The position numbers were made by a program, and so were the translations under genes. Shown in pieces: positions 52,377 through 62,527 of a stretch of 64,000 bases of DNA. The notes beneath the pieces were generated by a model that was not told the DNA's origin, did not search any database, and was given only the letters and a program-made list of their open reading frames with translations. Each line of letters opens with the position of its first letter. Position 1 is the stretch's first letter. The stretch is from Planctomycetota bacterium (GTDB lineage Bacteria > Planctomycetota > UBA8742 > UBA2392), in the NCBI GenBank assembly GCA_015075515.1, contig JABTUE010000003.1, positions 124,001-188,000 of the forward strand, written 5' to 3'.

Positions 52377-53254
52377 CACTTGCGCAGCAGGTCAACCACC
52401 TCGCGGTACTTTGCCGCGGTCTTTTCAATGATCTCGGGCGGCAGATCGGGCGGCGGCGGGTTCTTGTTCCAGGGCTGTTTTTCCAGCCAGTCGCGTACAA
52501 TCTGTTTGTCGAAGCTCTCGGGGCTTGTGCCCACCTGATACTTGCGGGCGTCCCAGAAGCGGCTGCTGTCGGGCGTCAGCACTTCGTCGCACAGAATGAT
52601 CTTGCCGTCATGCAGGCCGAACTCGAACTTTGTGTCGGCAATGATGATGCCCTTTTTGGCCGCGTAATCGGCGCACTTGGTATAAATGCGCACCGTCAGG
52701 TCGCGCAGCTTTTCGGCGGTTTCCCGCCCGACGGTCTTCACCATCTGGTCGAAATCAATGTTCTCGTCGTGGGCGCCCTGGGCGGCCTTGGTGCTGGGCG
52801 TGAACAGAACCTTTTCCAGCTTCTGGGCCTGCTTCAGCCCCGGCGGCAGTTTGTGGCCGCAGACCATGCCGGTTTTCTGGTAGTCCTTCCAGCCGCTGCC
52901 CACGATGTAGCCGCGCACCACGCACTCGACGGGAAAAATCTTCGCCCGCCGCACGTACATGCTGCGGCCCTCAAGCTGGTCGCGGTACTTGTGCACGGCC
53001 CTGGGCATTTCGCTTACGTTGGCCGTGATCAGGTGGTTGCCCACGTCCTTCTTGAGCAGTTCGAACCAGAACAGGCTCAGTTCCGTCAGCATGCGCCCCT
53101 TGCCAGGGATGCCCTGCTTCATGATCACGTCAAAGGCGCTCAGCCGGTCCGTGGCCACCAGCAGCAGGTTTCCTTCCACGTCATAGAGATCGCGAACCTT
53201 GCCCCGGGCAATCAGGTTCAGATCCGGCATGTTGGTCTGCAGCAGCGCGTTCAT
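52376..53254 (-). CDS. purC: Phosphoribosylaminoimidazole-succinocarboxamide synthase
   Basis: 292 residues, long-form SAICAR synthetase. Motifs: ARGKVRDLYDVEGNLLLVATDRLSAFDVIMKQGIPGKGRML, VECVVRGYIVGSGWKDYQKTG, IADTKFEFGLHDGKIILCDEVLTPDSSRFWD. The ATG at MNALLQTN has GAGGAGCTGCC upstream. It catalyses CAIR + Asp + ATP to SAICAR. The neighbours purE and purH give a loose purine group. Confidence 0.96.
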   Translation of the reverse strand: MNALLQTNMPDLNLIARGKVRDLYDVEGNLLLVATDRLSAFDVIMKQGIPGKGRMLTELSLFWFELLKKDVGNHLITANVSEMPRAVHKYRDQLEGRSMYVRRAKIFPVECVVRGYIVGSGWKDYQKTGMVCGHKLPPGLKQAQKLEKVLFTPSTKAAQGAHDENIDFDQMVKTVGRETAEKLRDLTVRIYTKCADYAAKKGIIIADTKFEFGLHDGKIILCDEVLTPDSSRFWDARKYQVGTSPESFDKQIVRDWLEKQPWNKNPPPPDLPPEIIEKTAAKYREVVDLLRK

Positions 53255-53338
53255 GGCAGCTCCTCGCAATTTGGCGTGATGCTTTGGATTGCGGGAGGCC
53301 TGGCGTCAAGCCTGTGGAAATCCTGTCTGCAACCGGCC

Positions 53339-54051
53339 CTAACGGATGTTGCCGTGCTTGCGCGCGGCAAACAGGCCGGCCTTGGCTTCCTGCAGCAGGT
53401 CCAGGATGCCGGGGTGGTTCGGCGCGCGCAGCAGGGCCTCGCGCAGGTGGTCGCGGGCGGTTTCGAACAGACGGGCAGCTTCGGCCAGCTTCTGGTTGCC
53501 CAGTTCGCGGCGGCGGGCATCACCGGCGCCGCGGACCATGTCGAGACCGTCCACCAGCAGCGTTGTGGCCTGGTCCAGGGCGGTCTTGCCCTGGTCGGCA
53601 AAGCCGCGGGCATCGCGGGGCAGGTCATCAAGATTCGTGCCGGCGGCTGCGGGTCGGGGCGGCAGGGGTTCGTCCAGTTCCTTGGCCGTGACCTCGTCGC
53701 TGGCCTTTTTCTCGGGCAGGTCAGGGGCGATGCGTTCCGGGCGCAGCTCAATGTTGCCGTCATAGTCGCGGTTAATGCCCAGATCGTGCAATGGGTCCGG
53801 CGACACGCGAAACGTGGGCATGCCGGTCAGCTCGGTGCGCCCAAAGGCGCTTTCCAGTGAAATCGGCTTGGCCAGGCGCATCAGCGGCGTATCCACGGGG
53901 CGCGCGGTGTTGAGCAGCACGGGCACCACATCGCCGGCGGCGCCCGCGTCAACCGGCGGCGGAGCCTCCATTGCCGCGCGCACGGCGACGAACCCTCCCA
54001 CGGCAATGCCGCCGAAGATCATGACGTTGCGAACCCAGCCGATGGCCGACA

Positions 54052-54052
<1 letters not shown>
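53339..54052 (-). CDS. Membrane-anchored hypothetical protein with TPR-like C-terminus
   Basis: 237 residues. The N-terminal TM anchor (NVMIFGGIAVGGFVAVRAAM) is followed by a Pro/Asp-rich region (30-140; VSPDPLHDLGINRDYDGNIELRPERIAPDLPE) and a helical TPR-like end (RARRRELGNQKLAEAARLFETARDHLREALLRAPNHPGILDLLQEAK). Its ATG overlaps the tgt stop as TGATG, so it is translationally coupled with tgt. Function unknown. Confidence 0.65.
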
Positions 54053-55191
<1,139 letters not shown>

Positions 55192-55256
55192 CTAACAGCA
55201 AACAGCCGGACACCAATGGCCGGGCGGTGGACGGCGACAGACGGACGCGCCGGCAC

Positions 55257-55262
55257 TAGACT
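55257..55262 (+). promoter_or_regulatory. Predicted -10 box for a leaderless transcript
   Basis: TAGACT, 6 nt (GCGGCC), then the ATG at 55269; no Shine-Dalgarno. Confidence 0.55.
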
Positions 55263-55268
55263 GCGGCC

Positions 55269-56234
55269 ATGTTCATCTACATCACCCGCGCCGTGCCGGA
55301 AATTGTGCCGCAGATGCTGCGTTCGGCGCTGCCCCAGGCGCGCGTTGAGGTCAACCCCCATGACCGCAATCTGACCCATGCCGAGATTGCCACCGCCGCG
55401 CGCGGAGCCGATGCCCTGGTCTGCACGCTGGCCGACCCCGTGGACGCGGTGCTTTTGCAGGCTCTGGCCCCGCCGTTGCGCGTGGTTTCGACCTATGCCG
55501 TGGGCACCAATAATATTGATCTGGAATGCGCCGGGCGTCTGGGTGTTCGCGTGTGCAACACGCCGGGGGTGCTCACCGACGCCACGGCCGAAGTCGCCGT
55601 GGGGCTGATGCTGGCCTGCGCGCGACGCTTTGGCGAAGGCGAGCGCCTGACCCGCGCTGGCCGCTTTGAGGGCTGGGCGCCGCTGTTTCTGCGCGGCCAG
55701 GGCGTGTATGGCAAGACCGTCGGCATTGTCGGTGCCGGGCGCATCGGCTTTCGCGTGGCGCGCACCATGCGCAAGGGCTTTGACTGCCCCATTCTGTACA
55801 CCTCGCGGACGCCACGGCCGGACTGGGAATCCGAACTCGGGGCGCGGCCGGCGCCGCTGGACGACCTGCTGGCCCAAAGCGATTTTGTCAGCCTGCACTG
55901 CCCGCTGACACCCCGGACCCGGCACCTGATTGACGCCGCGCGCCTTGACCTGATGAAGCCCACGGCGGTTCTGGTCAACACCGCGCGTGGCCCTGTGGTG
56001 GACGAAGCCGCGCTTGCAGACGCCCTGCGCCGGGGCCGGATTGCCGGCGCCGGGCTGGACGTGTACGAACACGAACCGGCACTGGCGCCCGGCCTGGCCA
56101 ATCTGGACAACGTGGTGGTGCTGCCGCACCTGGGCAGCGCCACGGTGGAAACGCGCGACGAAATGGGCCGGATGTGCGCCCAGGCGGTGATAGACGTGCT
56201 TTCGGGTCGCGAGCCGGCCCACGCCGTAGCTTGA
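55269..56234 (+). CDS. D-2-hydroxyacid dehydrogenase (glyoxylate/hydroxypyruvate reductase-like)
   Basis: 321 residues. The NAD-binding motif GIVGAGRIGFRVAR lies at about 155-168; the catalytic trio is Arg in NTARGPVVDEAAL, Glu in GLDVYEHEPAL and His in LPHLGSATVETRDEM. NAD(P)-dependent reduction of 2-oxoacids is expected; substrate choice (glyoxylate, hydroxypyruvate, phosphoglycerate) cannot be told from these motifs. No ACT domain, so not a long-form SerA. Divergent from tgt. Confidence 0.9.
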   Translation: MFIYITRAVPEIVPQMLRSALPQARVEVNPHDRNLTHAEIATAARGADALVCTLADPVDAVLLQALAPPLRVVSTYAVGTNNIDLECAGRLGVRVCNTPGVLTDATAEVAVGLMLACARRFGEGERLTRAGRFEGWAPLFLRGQGVYGKTVGIVGAGRIGFRVARTMRKGFDCPILYTSRTPRPDWESELGARPAPLDDLLAQSDFVSLHCPLTPRTRHLIDAARLDLMKPTAVLVNTARGPVVDEAALADALRRGRIAGAGLDVYEHEPALAPGLANLDNVVVLPHLGSATVETRDEMGRMCAQAVIDVLSGREPAHAVA

Positions 56235-56295
56235 GGGCTGACAGCCGGACGGTCACGACTATGCTCAGGCCGCGCGGGGGCGCAGGAACCACACG

Positions 56296-57822
56296 ATGAA
56301 GTTCGTGCTGAAAAATCTGCTGCGGCGCAAACTGCGCACCCTGTTTTCGGTGCTGGGTGTCGGCGTGGGCGTGTCCATCATGGTCGCGCTGTTCACAATC
56401 AGCGACGACCTGATCAACCAGATCACCGTGGCGTTTGAAACCCAGCGCGGCGACCTGACGGTCATGCAGGCCACGGCCGAAGAACTGGAAAGCGACGTGC
56501 CCATGAGCTACGTCGAGACGCTTCAGGCAATTGAAGGCGTAAAAACCGTGTCGCCGACCATCGCCGCGCTGCTGCGCACCGAAGGTGATTTTGATGACCG
56601 CCCGGCGATTCTGTACTACGGCATCACCGAGAACAACCCGATCGTGCAGCACATGCAGATGATCGAGGGCCGCCCGATCAGCGACGACGACCCCACCGGC
56701 GTGGTGTTCGGCTGGAAGGCCTACGAAGTGCTGAAAGAAAAAATGGGCGACAAGGTGCCCAAAGTCGGGGCCGAACTCAACTTCATGGACATCGTCACCA
56801 GCGACGGCTTCAAACAGGTGTTCGGCAAGCCCGACAACTGGGACCAGATGACCGACTACGGCCGCAAGATGTGGGCGCTGATGCGCCTGACCAAGGAACT
56901 GGGCGTTCACCCCGACGCGATCAAGGAGGAAAGCCCCGAAAGCTTCGAAAAACGCACGGGCAAAAAGGCCCCGCCGGTGCGTCCGAACAACATCATGGGC
57001 CTGCCCATGGACGACGACCAGTACGCCCGCTGGCTCAAGGACGTTCACAACTACGACTATGACCCCGCCGACCCGATGAGGTCGTACCAGATGCGGTTGC
57101 AGCTCACCACGCGCGGCATCTGCCGCACCGGCATCATGATCCAGGACGCCAGCGTGTTCTTTCCGCTTGGCGTGGCGCAACTGATCAAGGGCAAGCACGC
57201 GCGCACCGAAACCGTGAAACAGCGCGTGGACGGCAAGCTGCGTGACGTTCAGGTTGAAATCGCGCCCAGTTGCACCGTGATGTTCTTGACCATCGAGGAC
57301 ACCGGCCTGACGCGCGAAGAACGCGAGGCCAGAGTCCTCCGTATCCGCGACGAAATCAACCAGAAGGTGGACGCCCTGCGCGCGATCCGCAGCGCCGACA
57401 TATTGCAGCGGCACAAGGAAATCGAATTTTTCGAGAAGTTCGGGCTGGTGATCAGCCTGATCGCCGCGCTGGCGGGCGCGATCGGCATTCTTAACACCAT
57501 GACGCTGACCGTGTACGAACGCACGCGCGAGATCGGGCTGCTGCTGGCCGTGGGCTGGAGCCGCCTGCGCGTTCTGGGCAACGTGATGCTGGAGGGCCTG
57601 GCGCTGTCCGTTCTGGGCGGTATTGCCGGCGTGGCCTTTGGTTACCTTGAGGTCCAGATCGCCCGCACCTGGTTCGCGCTGGACGGCCTGAGCGGCACGC
57701 TGAACGTGACACGCAGCCTGCACGCGCTGGCGCTGGCGTTCGGCATCGGCTTTGTGGCCACGCTGTATCCGGCGGTACGCGCGGCGCTGATGACGCCGAT
57801 TGAAGCCCTGCGGCACGAATAG
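56296..57822 (+). CDS. FtsX/MacB-like ABC transporter permease
   Basis: 508 residues. N-terminal TM (RKLRTLFSVLGVGVGVSIMVALFTI), a long periplasmic domain (about 45-370) and three C-terminal TM helices with IGILNTMTLTVYERTREIGLLLAVGWSRLRVLGNVMLEGLALSVLGG, the FtsX-domain signature. An ATPase partner is not adjacent. The insert around residues 180-270 (GRKMWALMRLTKELGVHPDAIKEE) is unusual. TATGCT lies about 32 nt before the ATG and CAGGAACC serves as ribosome site. Substrate unknown. Confidence 0.88.
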   Translation: MKFVLKNLLRRKLRTLFSVLGVGVGVSIMVALFTISDDLINQITVAFETQRGDLTVMQATAEELESDVPMSYVETLQAIEGVKTVSPTIAALLRTEGDFDDRPAILYYGITENNPIVQHMQMIEGRPISDDDPTGVVFGWKAYEVLKEKMGDKVPKVGAELNFMDIVTSDGFKQVFGKPDNWDQMTDYGRKMWALMRLTKELGVHPDAIKEESPESFEKRTGKKAPPVRPNNIMGLPMDDDQYARWLKDVHNYDYDPADPMRSYQMRLQLTTRGICRTGIMIQDASVFFPLGVAQLIKGKHARTETVKQRVDGKLRDVQVEIAPSCTVMFLTIEDTGLTREEREARVLRIRDEINQKVDALRAIRSADILQRHKEIEFFEKFGLVISLIAALAGAIGILNTMTLTVYERTREIGLLLAVGWSRLRVLGNVMLEGLALSVLGGIAGVAFGYLEVQIARTWFALDGLSGTLNVTRSLHALALAFGIGFVATLYPAVRAALMTPIEALRHE

Positions 57823-57831
57823 AAACAACGG

Positions 57832-57855
57832 CGCGCCGGCAGGATTGCCGGCGCG
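57832..57855. terminator. Bidirectional hairpin between convergent genes
   Basis: 10-bp perfect stem CGCGCCGGCA / TGCCGGCGCG with a 4-nt loop, between the permease stop (57822) and the PilZ stop (57872). It belongs to the GCCGGCA hairpin type also seen at 27955. Confidence 0.6.
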
Positions 57856-57871
57856 TCCGTTGCGCAAGCCA

Positions 57872-58294
57872 CTACACGCTGAAGTTGAACCCGGCCTCGA
57901 GCTTGACACCCACGCCGCCGGCGGTCAGCCCCACGCGCACGGGACGGGCCGCGGCTTCAACGCCCTTGAACGGGCCGTCCATGATCACGAACTGGATACG
58001 CTTGAACTCGCCCACTTCTTCGGGCTTGACGCCGTCGGTGGTGTGCTCGATCTCGATGCTTGCCAGAAAGGCGCCGTCCAGACTCAGGTCGCGCAACACC
58101 GCGCGGCCCTTGCATAGTTCTTTGTCCTTGTCACCCAGCAGCCTGATCGCAATCGGCACTTCCAGCAGCGCGCGCTGGTAACGCCGGCGTTCCTGGGCAT
58201 CAAAATCGAAGGTGGCCGTGGCCTCGGCGGTGTCAAAATCAAGCTCGTCGGGGTTGATCTCCCGCACCCGCTGGCTGCGCCCGATCTCGCTCAT
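57872..58294 (-). CDS. PilZ-domain protein
   Basis: 140 residues. RRRYQRALLEVPIAIRLLGD provides the RxxxR c-di-GMP motif and LRDLSLDGAFLAS the D/NxSxxG motif (DLSLDG), followed by beta-barrel strands to the end. It is likely a cytosolic c-di-GMP receptor. The start MSEIGRSQ is selected because upstream in-frame sequence has low coding quality; an ATG at MLQLECPP is an alternative. It is convergent with the permease. Confidence 0.78.
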   Translation of the reverse strand: MSEIGRSQRVREINPDELDFDTAEATATFDFDAQERRRYQRALLEVPIAIRLLGDKDKELCKGRAVLRDLSLDGAFLASIEIEHTTDGVKPEEVGEFKRIQFVIMDGPFKGVEAAARPVRVGLTAGGVGVKLEAGFNFSV

Positions 58295-58523
58295 GGCGAA
58301 TTCCCGTGCCCTGGCCGGCGGACATTCTAGCTGCAACATGGCTGCTCCCATAGTCGTTCGGTGCGCTGTGGACAACCTGTTTTGCAATCGTGCTTGCTGG
58401 CTCTTGCATCCGGCAAAAACGCATGAACCACCGACGGGTTCGGCCAAGACAAAGAAATGGCGACAACTCGCACATCCGTCCGCAAAGCCGTGACACGGCG
58501 GTGAAGCACGCCGCCGCCGCTGC

Positions 58524-58529
58524 TACACT
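58524..58529 (+). promoter_or_regulatory. Predicted -10 box before the PAP2-like gene
   Basis: TACACT in CTGCTACACTGGG, 9 nt before the ATG at 58539; no Shine-Dalgarno. Confidence 0.45.
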
Positions 58530-58538
58530 GGGCAACTT

Positions 58539-59693
58539 ATGGACGACGGCCAGGCCACCGCGTTGCTGGAGCCCTCCACAGGCGCCCACGCCAGTGTAAA
58601 GAAACCGTCAGGCAGGCCGCAGCCCGACACACCGCGCCCGGCCCGGTGGCGCCTGCTGTTTCGTGTCTTCCGTTTTGAAGAAGCGCTGCTGCTGGGTCTG
58701 CTGGCATTGTTTGTGGTCAGTTACGCGCTGGTCAGCGGCGCGCCCGGTCTTGGGCGTCTTTGGGACAGTTTTGAATACAACTTTCACGGCCGGGGTACGA
58801 TGTGGATGTTCACATTGTGGTGTGCCCTGGGCACGCTGTTTCTGCTGTTTGTGGCCAGCCTGCCTTTGGCCGGCAAAGGCAACTTTCGCAGGCTGATGCA
58901 CGGCGTGTGGGGCGAAGCCACCACCACCGGCGCGCGTATGAAAAACACGACCCTGTGGGGGCTCGGCGGTCTGCGCGCCTACGTGCCGTTTCTGGCCTGC
59001 ATGGGCGTCTATGAAATGAACAAGAAGCTGATTCCCGCCATTCGTGGCGAGACTCTGTATGACATCCAGATGGCCCGGTTCGATATCTGGCTGCTGGGTG
59101 ACCTCAGCGCCGCCCTGGTGCGCAAGTTCTTTGACCAGCCGTGGATCACGGATCTGATCGGCCTGGTCGGCCTGCGCCAGATAGACATCCACGAGGCCTG
59201 CTACATCAGTTATGTCTATGCCGCGCCGGCGCTGGCCCTGGCGTTGTGGTTTCTGGGCCGACGCGAGCACTTCAACCGCTTTATGGGGGCGCTGGCGATC
59301 ACCGGCGCCCTGGCCTACATCGGCTATGTGGTTGTGCCCGTGGTGGGCCCCAAGTACGTGTTTGAAGACCGCTGGCTGCAGGCCACCACCAGCGCGTTGA
59401 GCTTCATGGACGACATCAAGGACCGCAACCGCGACTGCTTTCCAAGCCTGCACACAGCCTGGACGACGCTGTTTCTGATCGCGAGCTGGAAGGGCATACG
59501 GCCGCTGTTCTGGGTGTACCTGCCGGTGGGCATCGGCGTGTACATCGCGACGTTTTACGGCGGCTATCACTACATTCCGGACATTATCGCCGGTCACGCG
59601 CTGGCCATTTTCGCCTGGTGGGCGGCCAGGCCCCTGCGCCAGTGGTGGGACCGCCGCGCCGGCGCCGTGAAAGAAAAATCCGTCGCGGTGTGA
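58539..59693 (+). CDS. PAP2-family membrane phosphatase, inositol-phosphorylceramide-synthase-like
   Basis: 384 residues, about six TM helices after a cytosolic 40-residue tail. The C-terminal part has DCFPSLHTAWTTLFL (PSxH motif with Leu in place of Gly) and GGYHYIPDIIAGHALAIFAWW (HxxxD). The CFPSLHTAW form is that of the PAP2_3/AUR1-like group, which transfers head groups onto lipids, rather than of simple PA phosphatases. Substrate unknown; a role in inositol or phosphoryl lipids is inferred. It runs convergent to the FHA gene with 6 bp between stops. Confidence 0.82.
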   Translation: MDDGQATALLEPSTGAHASVKKPSGRPQPDTPRPARWRLLFRVFRFEEALLLGLLALFVVSYALVSGAPGLGRLWDSFEYNFHGRGTMWMFTLWCALGTLFLLFVASLPLAGKGNFRRLMHGVWGEATTTGARMKNTTLWGLGGLRAYVPFLACMGVYEMNKKLIPAIRGETLYDIQMARFDIWLLGDLSAALVRKFFDQPWITDLIGLVGLRQIDIHEACYISYVYAAPALALALWFLGRREHFNRFMGALAITGALAYIGYVVVPVVGPKYVFEDRWLQATTSALSFMDDIKDRNRDCFPSLHTAWTTLFLIASWKGIRPLFWVYLPVGIGVYIATFYGGYHYIPDIIAGHALAIFAWWAARPLRQWWDRRAGAVKEKSVAV

Positions 59694-59699
59694 CCACCT

Positions 59700-62327
59700 C
59701 TACTCGGGCAGCACGCGGCCGTCGCGCTCGGGAAAGCCGTTTTCGGGAACCGGCTTCTGCCACTTGGCCGCCAGCAGTTGATCGAGCTCGCGCGTCTTGT
59801 CGGGTTCCAGTTTGCGAATCTGGGCGGCGACCGCGCCGGCCTTTTCGCCAAGCCCGCGGTCAAAGCAGAAATGCAGCAGGCCCAGCCAGTCCGCCAGGGT
59901 CTTGTCCGGCACGGCCAGATACAGCGCGTACTGGGTGTCATCGGGCAGATTGGTCAGTGACGCCACCACTTCGTACTCAACCAGCAGCGGCGGATCCACC
60001 GTGCGCAGCGGACGCTGAACCGTCAGTTGCACATCGCGGCCTTTATCAGCGGTGCGCGCCGTGGCGTCCATGCCGCGATAGCGCACCGCCACCGTGCCGG
60101 TATCGGCCCGGCGCAGCCAGTCCGTCACCTTCTGCCTCAGCGCCGAAAAGTGGCGCGAGGCCGTGGTACCGCCCAGCGGCAGCAGGTCGTTCTGCGGAAA
60201 CGCCGGCAGGCGCGGCGGCGCGGGCAGGCGCTTCAGCGGCGGGTCAATCTCGCCGCGTTCCTGTTCGCCGGCCTTGTGGCGTATCGCATCGGCCTCGGCC
60301 CGCAGCAGGGAACGCGTGATTTCGGGCAGCAGCGCGCCGGCCACAATGCTGTCCAGCGCCTTGGCGGCCACGGAAAACTGATTGAGTTCCAGCGCGTTAA
60401 GCGCGTCCTCAAACCCGCGGGCAATCAGGCGCCGGTTGCCATCGGCGATTTCCGCCACCCGGTCGCTGTTCCAGCGGTCAATCTGCAGCCTGGTTTTCTG
60501 CGCCGCGCGGTACGGGTCGGAATCCACGTGTTTCATGAACTCGGCGCGCTGGGTTTCGGCCTTGGCGAAGTTGCCCGCATCCAGCGACTGGCGCACGTCC
60601 AGCGACACGGCGTTGTACCGCCGCGCCAGAGTCGCGTAGATGCGCTGGCTCACGGTGTTTTTGGCCGCGGTAAGCTCGGGCTCAAGCCCCATGCCCGCGG
60701 CGTCGTCGCCCAGCTTCACCAGCAGCTTCAACTGTTCTTCGGGTGGTATCTTGCTGTCGTTGCGCGAGGCTTCGCGGATCGCTTTGCGCATTTCTTCCTG
60801 CCGGATGGACTCTTTCTCCGCCTGTTCGGCCTGCCGCATTACAGCCTGCTGTTCCTCGCTTCCGTCGGCGGCCGCAAGCGCCATCACCACACCAAGCACG
60901 ATCACGCCAATCACCACGGCAACCACGACGGGCGGATTGTTCTTCTTGCGGGAACCGCCTGATGATCCTGCCCGTGCCGGGGCGCTGTCGCGGTCGGCCG
61001 GCGGCGTGCGTTGGGGTACGTGCTCATCCTCGGCCCGTTCGTGCAGGTGCCAGCGTTCAACCGTCATCACCAGGTGGCGCGGGCCGTCGGACGCGGCCAT
61101 CAGAAACGGCAGGTTGACCTCGGTTGCGCGCGAAGATTCAAGCTCCACCACGGCTTTGCGCGCGGCCTCGGCCAGGCGCGCAATGGCCTGGGCGTCAGCG
61201 CGCGGGTCAAGACCGGTCTGGCCGGCAAAGGTGCGCGCCAGCAGTGCCTCAATGCGTCGCACAAAGATTGCGTTGGCGCCACCGGTTGCCTGGGCGGCGG
61301 CAGGCGCAGAAACGGGTAGCACCGGAAGCGACGGTTCGGCGGGCAGCGGCAATGTGCTGTCCACCCGGTACTTGCCGGCAAACGTGCTGATCTTGACGCA
61401 CAGGTGCACCGGCCCGCGCTCGTCGGCGCTGAGCCAGGGCACCCTGACCTCGGCCGAACCGCCTTGCTGCAACTCTGTGTCGGCGTCGCTGGCGGCGTCA
61501 GCCAGGCGTTCGCGAACCAGAGGCTCGGCAGAAAGGGCGCGGCCGGCCAGACGTTCGGCCTCGGCCAGCAGAAACTCGTAGACCCGGCGTTCGGATTCGC
61601 TCAGGTCGTCCAGGTCGGGCTGCAATTCACCCTTGAGTTCGTCTTCAATGTCAAAGTTGAACGCCTCACCGGTGACCAGCAGCGGCACGTAAACATGCCG
61701 CACGCGCCAGGGCGTGGTTCCGGCCACGCCGCGTTCGGCCAGAGCGCGGTATTCGTTCAACGGGTCGGCATCGTCAGGGGCAAGGTCATCCTCGCGCCGG
61801 GCGGCAGTCACCAGCGCCGCGTACAGCATTGCCACCAACTCGGCCCGCGGGGGAACAGCCGCGTGGGGTGACGCGGCAGGCGGCGGTGGCGAATGTACCG
61901 GCTTTGGCGGCTCGGCGCGCAGCACGCCGGTATCATTGGAGGCAAACGCCGGAGCGGATTCCAGCCGGGTCGGGAGCGTCTCCGGCGAGTCCGCCGGGGG
62001 CGTCACCGCAAACGGCGACGCGGTATCGCTTTTGCCGGCCAGGTCCAGCACTCGCAGCGTAGTGCCGCCCAGCGTCAACACGTCGCCCTGGGCAAGTTCG
62101 CCGCTGCTTTTCTTGCTGCCGTTGTGAATGGTTCCGGCGCTGCTGAACTGGTCGCTGAAGGTCCACTTGCCAATGAAGAACTCCAGCCGCACATGCGGGC
62201 CGGAAACGCCGGGGTCGTCTGCGATGCAGATGTCGTCGTAGCTGCGGTTGCCTACGACAATGTTGGCCGCGCCGTCGCGCGCGGTGAACTCGAACTCCCG
62301 GGTGGGCGTCTTGATGGCCAGTCGCAT
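59700..62327 (-). CDS. FHA-domain membrane protein
   Basis: 875 residues. The N-terminal FHA domain (residues 1-95) shows the fold and phosphothreonine-binding pattern NIVVGNRSYDDICIADDPGVSGPHVRLEFF and TIHNGSKKSSGELAQGDVLTLGG. Residues 95-450 are a charged cytosolic region with two related modules (FAGKYRVDSTLPLP; WHLHERAEDEH), a TM helix lies at about 460-483 (NNPPVVVAVVIGVIVLGVVMALAAA), and the rest is helical outside the membrane. Likely recruited to phosphorylated partners of a Ser/Thr kinase. Divergent from a sigma factor, with a repeat between. Confidence 0.85.
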   Translation of the reverse strand: MRLAIKTPTREFEFTARDGAANIVVGNRSYDDICIADDPGVSGPHVRLEFFIGKWTFSDQFSSAGTIHNGSKKSSGELAQGDVLTLGGTTLRVLDLAGKSDTASPFAVTPPADSPETLPTRLESAPAFASNDTGVLRAEPPKPVHSPPPPAASPHAAVPPRAELVAMLYAALVTAARREDDLAPDDADPLNEYRALAERGVAGTTPWRVRHVYVPLLVTGEAFNFDIEDELKGELQPDLDDLSESERRVYEFLLAEAERLAGRALSAEPLVRERLADAASDADTELQQGGSAEVRVPWLSADERGPVHLCVKISTFAGKYRVDSTLPLPAEPSLPVLPVSAPAAAQATGGANAIFVRRIEALLARTFAGQTGLDPRADAQAIARLAEAARKAVVELESSRATEVNLPFLMAASDGPRHLVMTVERWHLHERAEDEHVPQRTPPADRDSAPARAGSSGGSRKKNNPPVVVAVVIGVIVLGVVMALAAADGSEEQQAVMRQAEQAEKESIRQEEMRKAIREASRNDSKIPPEEQLKLLVKLGDDAAGMGLEPELTAAKNTVSQRIYATLARRYNAVSLDVRQSLDAGNFAKAETQRAEFMKHVDSDPYRAAQKTRLQIDRWNSDRVAEIADGNRRLIARGFEDALNALELNQFSVAAKALDSIVAGALLPEITRSLLRAEADAIRHKAGEQERGEIDPPLKRLPAPPRLPAFPQNDLLPLGGTTASRHFSALRQKVTDWLRRADTGTVAVRYRGMDATARTADKGRDVQLTVQRPLRTVDPPLLVEYEVVASLTNLPDDTQYALYLAVPDKTLADWLGLLHFCFDRGLGEKAGAVAAQIRKLEPDKTRELDQLLAAKWQKPVPENGFPERDGRVLPE

Positions 62328-62335
62328 GGGCGGGC

Positions 62336-62341
62336 AGTGTA
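62336..62341 (-). promoter_or_regulatory. Predicted -10 box of the FHA gene
   Basis: Minus strand TACACT, 8 nt (GCCCGCCC), then the ATG; no Shine-Dalgarno. Confidence 0.5.
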
Positions 62342-62355
62342 ACGGCGCGCCCCGC

Positions 62356-62461
62356 GATTTTGGATTTTAGATTTTGGATTTCGGATCGAGGGAGCAACGA
62401 CGTTTGCCCACGAAGGTCATGAAGTGGGCCATGAAGTTCAATCCAAAATCCAGAATCCAAA
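62356..62461. repeat. Palindromic AT-rich repeat, GATTTTGGATTTTAG family
   Basis: The left arm 62356-62386 (GATTTTGGATTTTAGATTTT...) is inverted at 62440-62461 (ATCCAAAATCCAGAATCCAA). The spacer contains CACGAAGGTCATGAAG-type units. It lies in the divergent region between the FHA gene and the sigma factor and is much richer in A/T than its surroundings. Confidence 0.78.
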
Positions 62462-62527
62462 GTCACTGCGCCCGGGTAGTCTGAAACCCGCGAGATTCAA
62501 TTCGCAATCACGCCGGGGGGAATCGCC

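Noticed and set aside
58295..58538. Possible tRNA or small gene in the 244-bp gap upstream of the PAP2 gene
   Set aside because: No tRNA-like arms or T-loop consensus and no ORF with a ribosome site were found.
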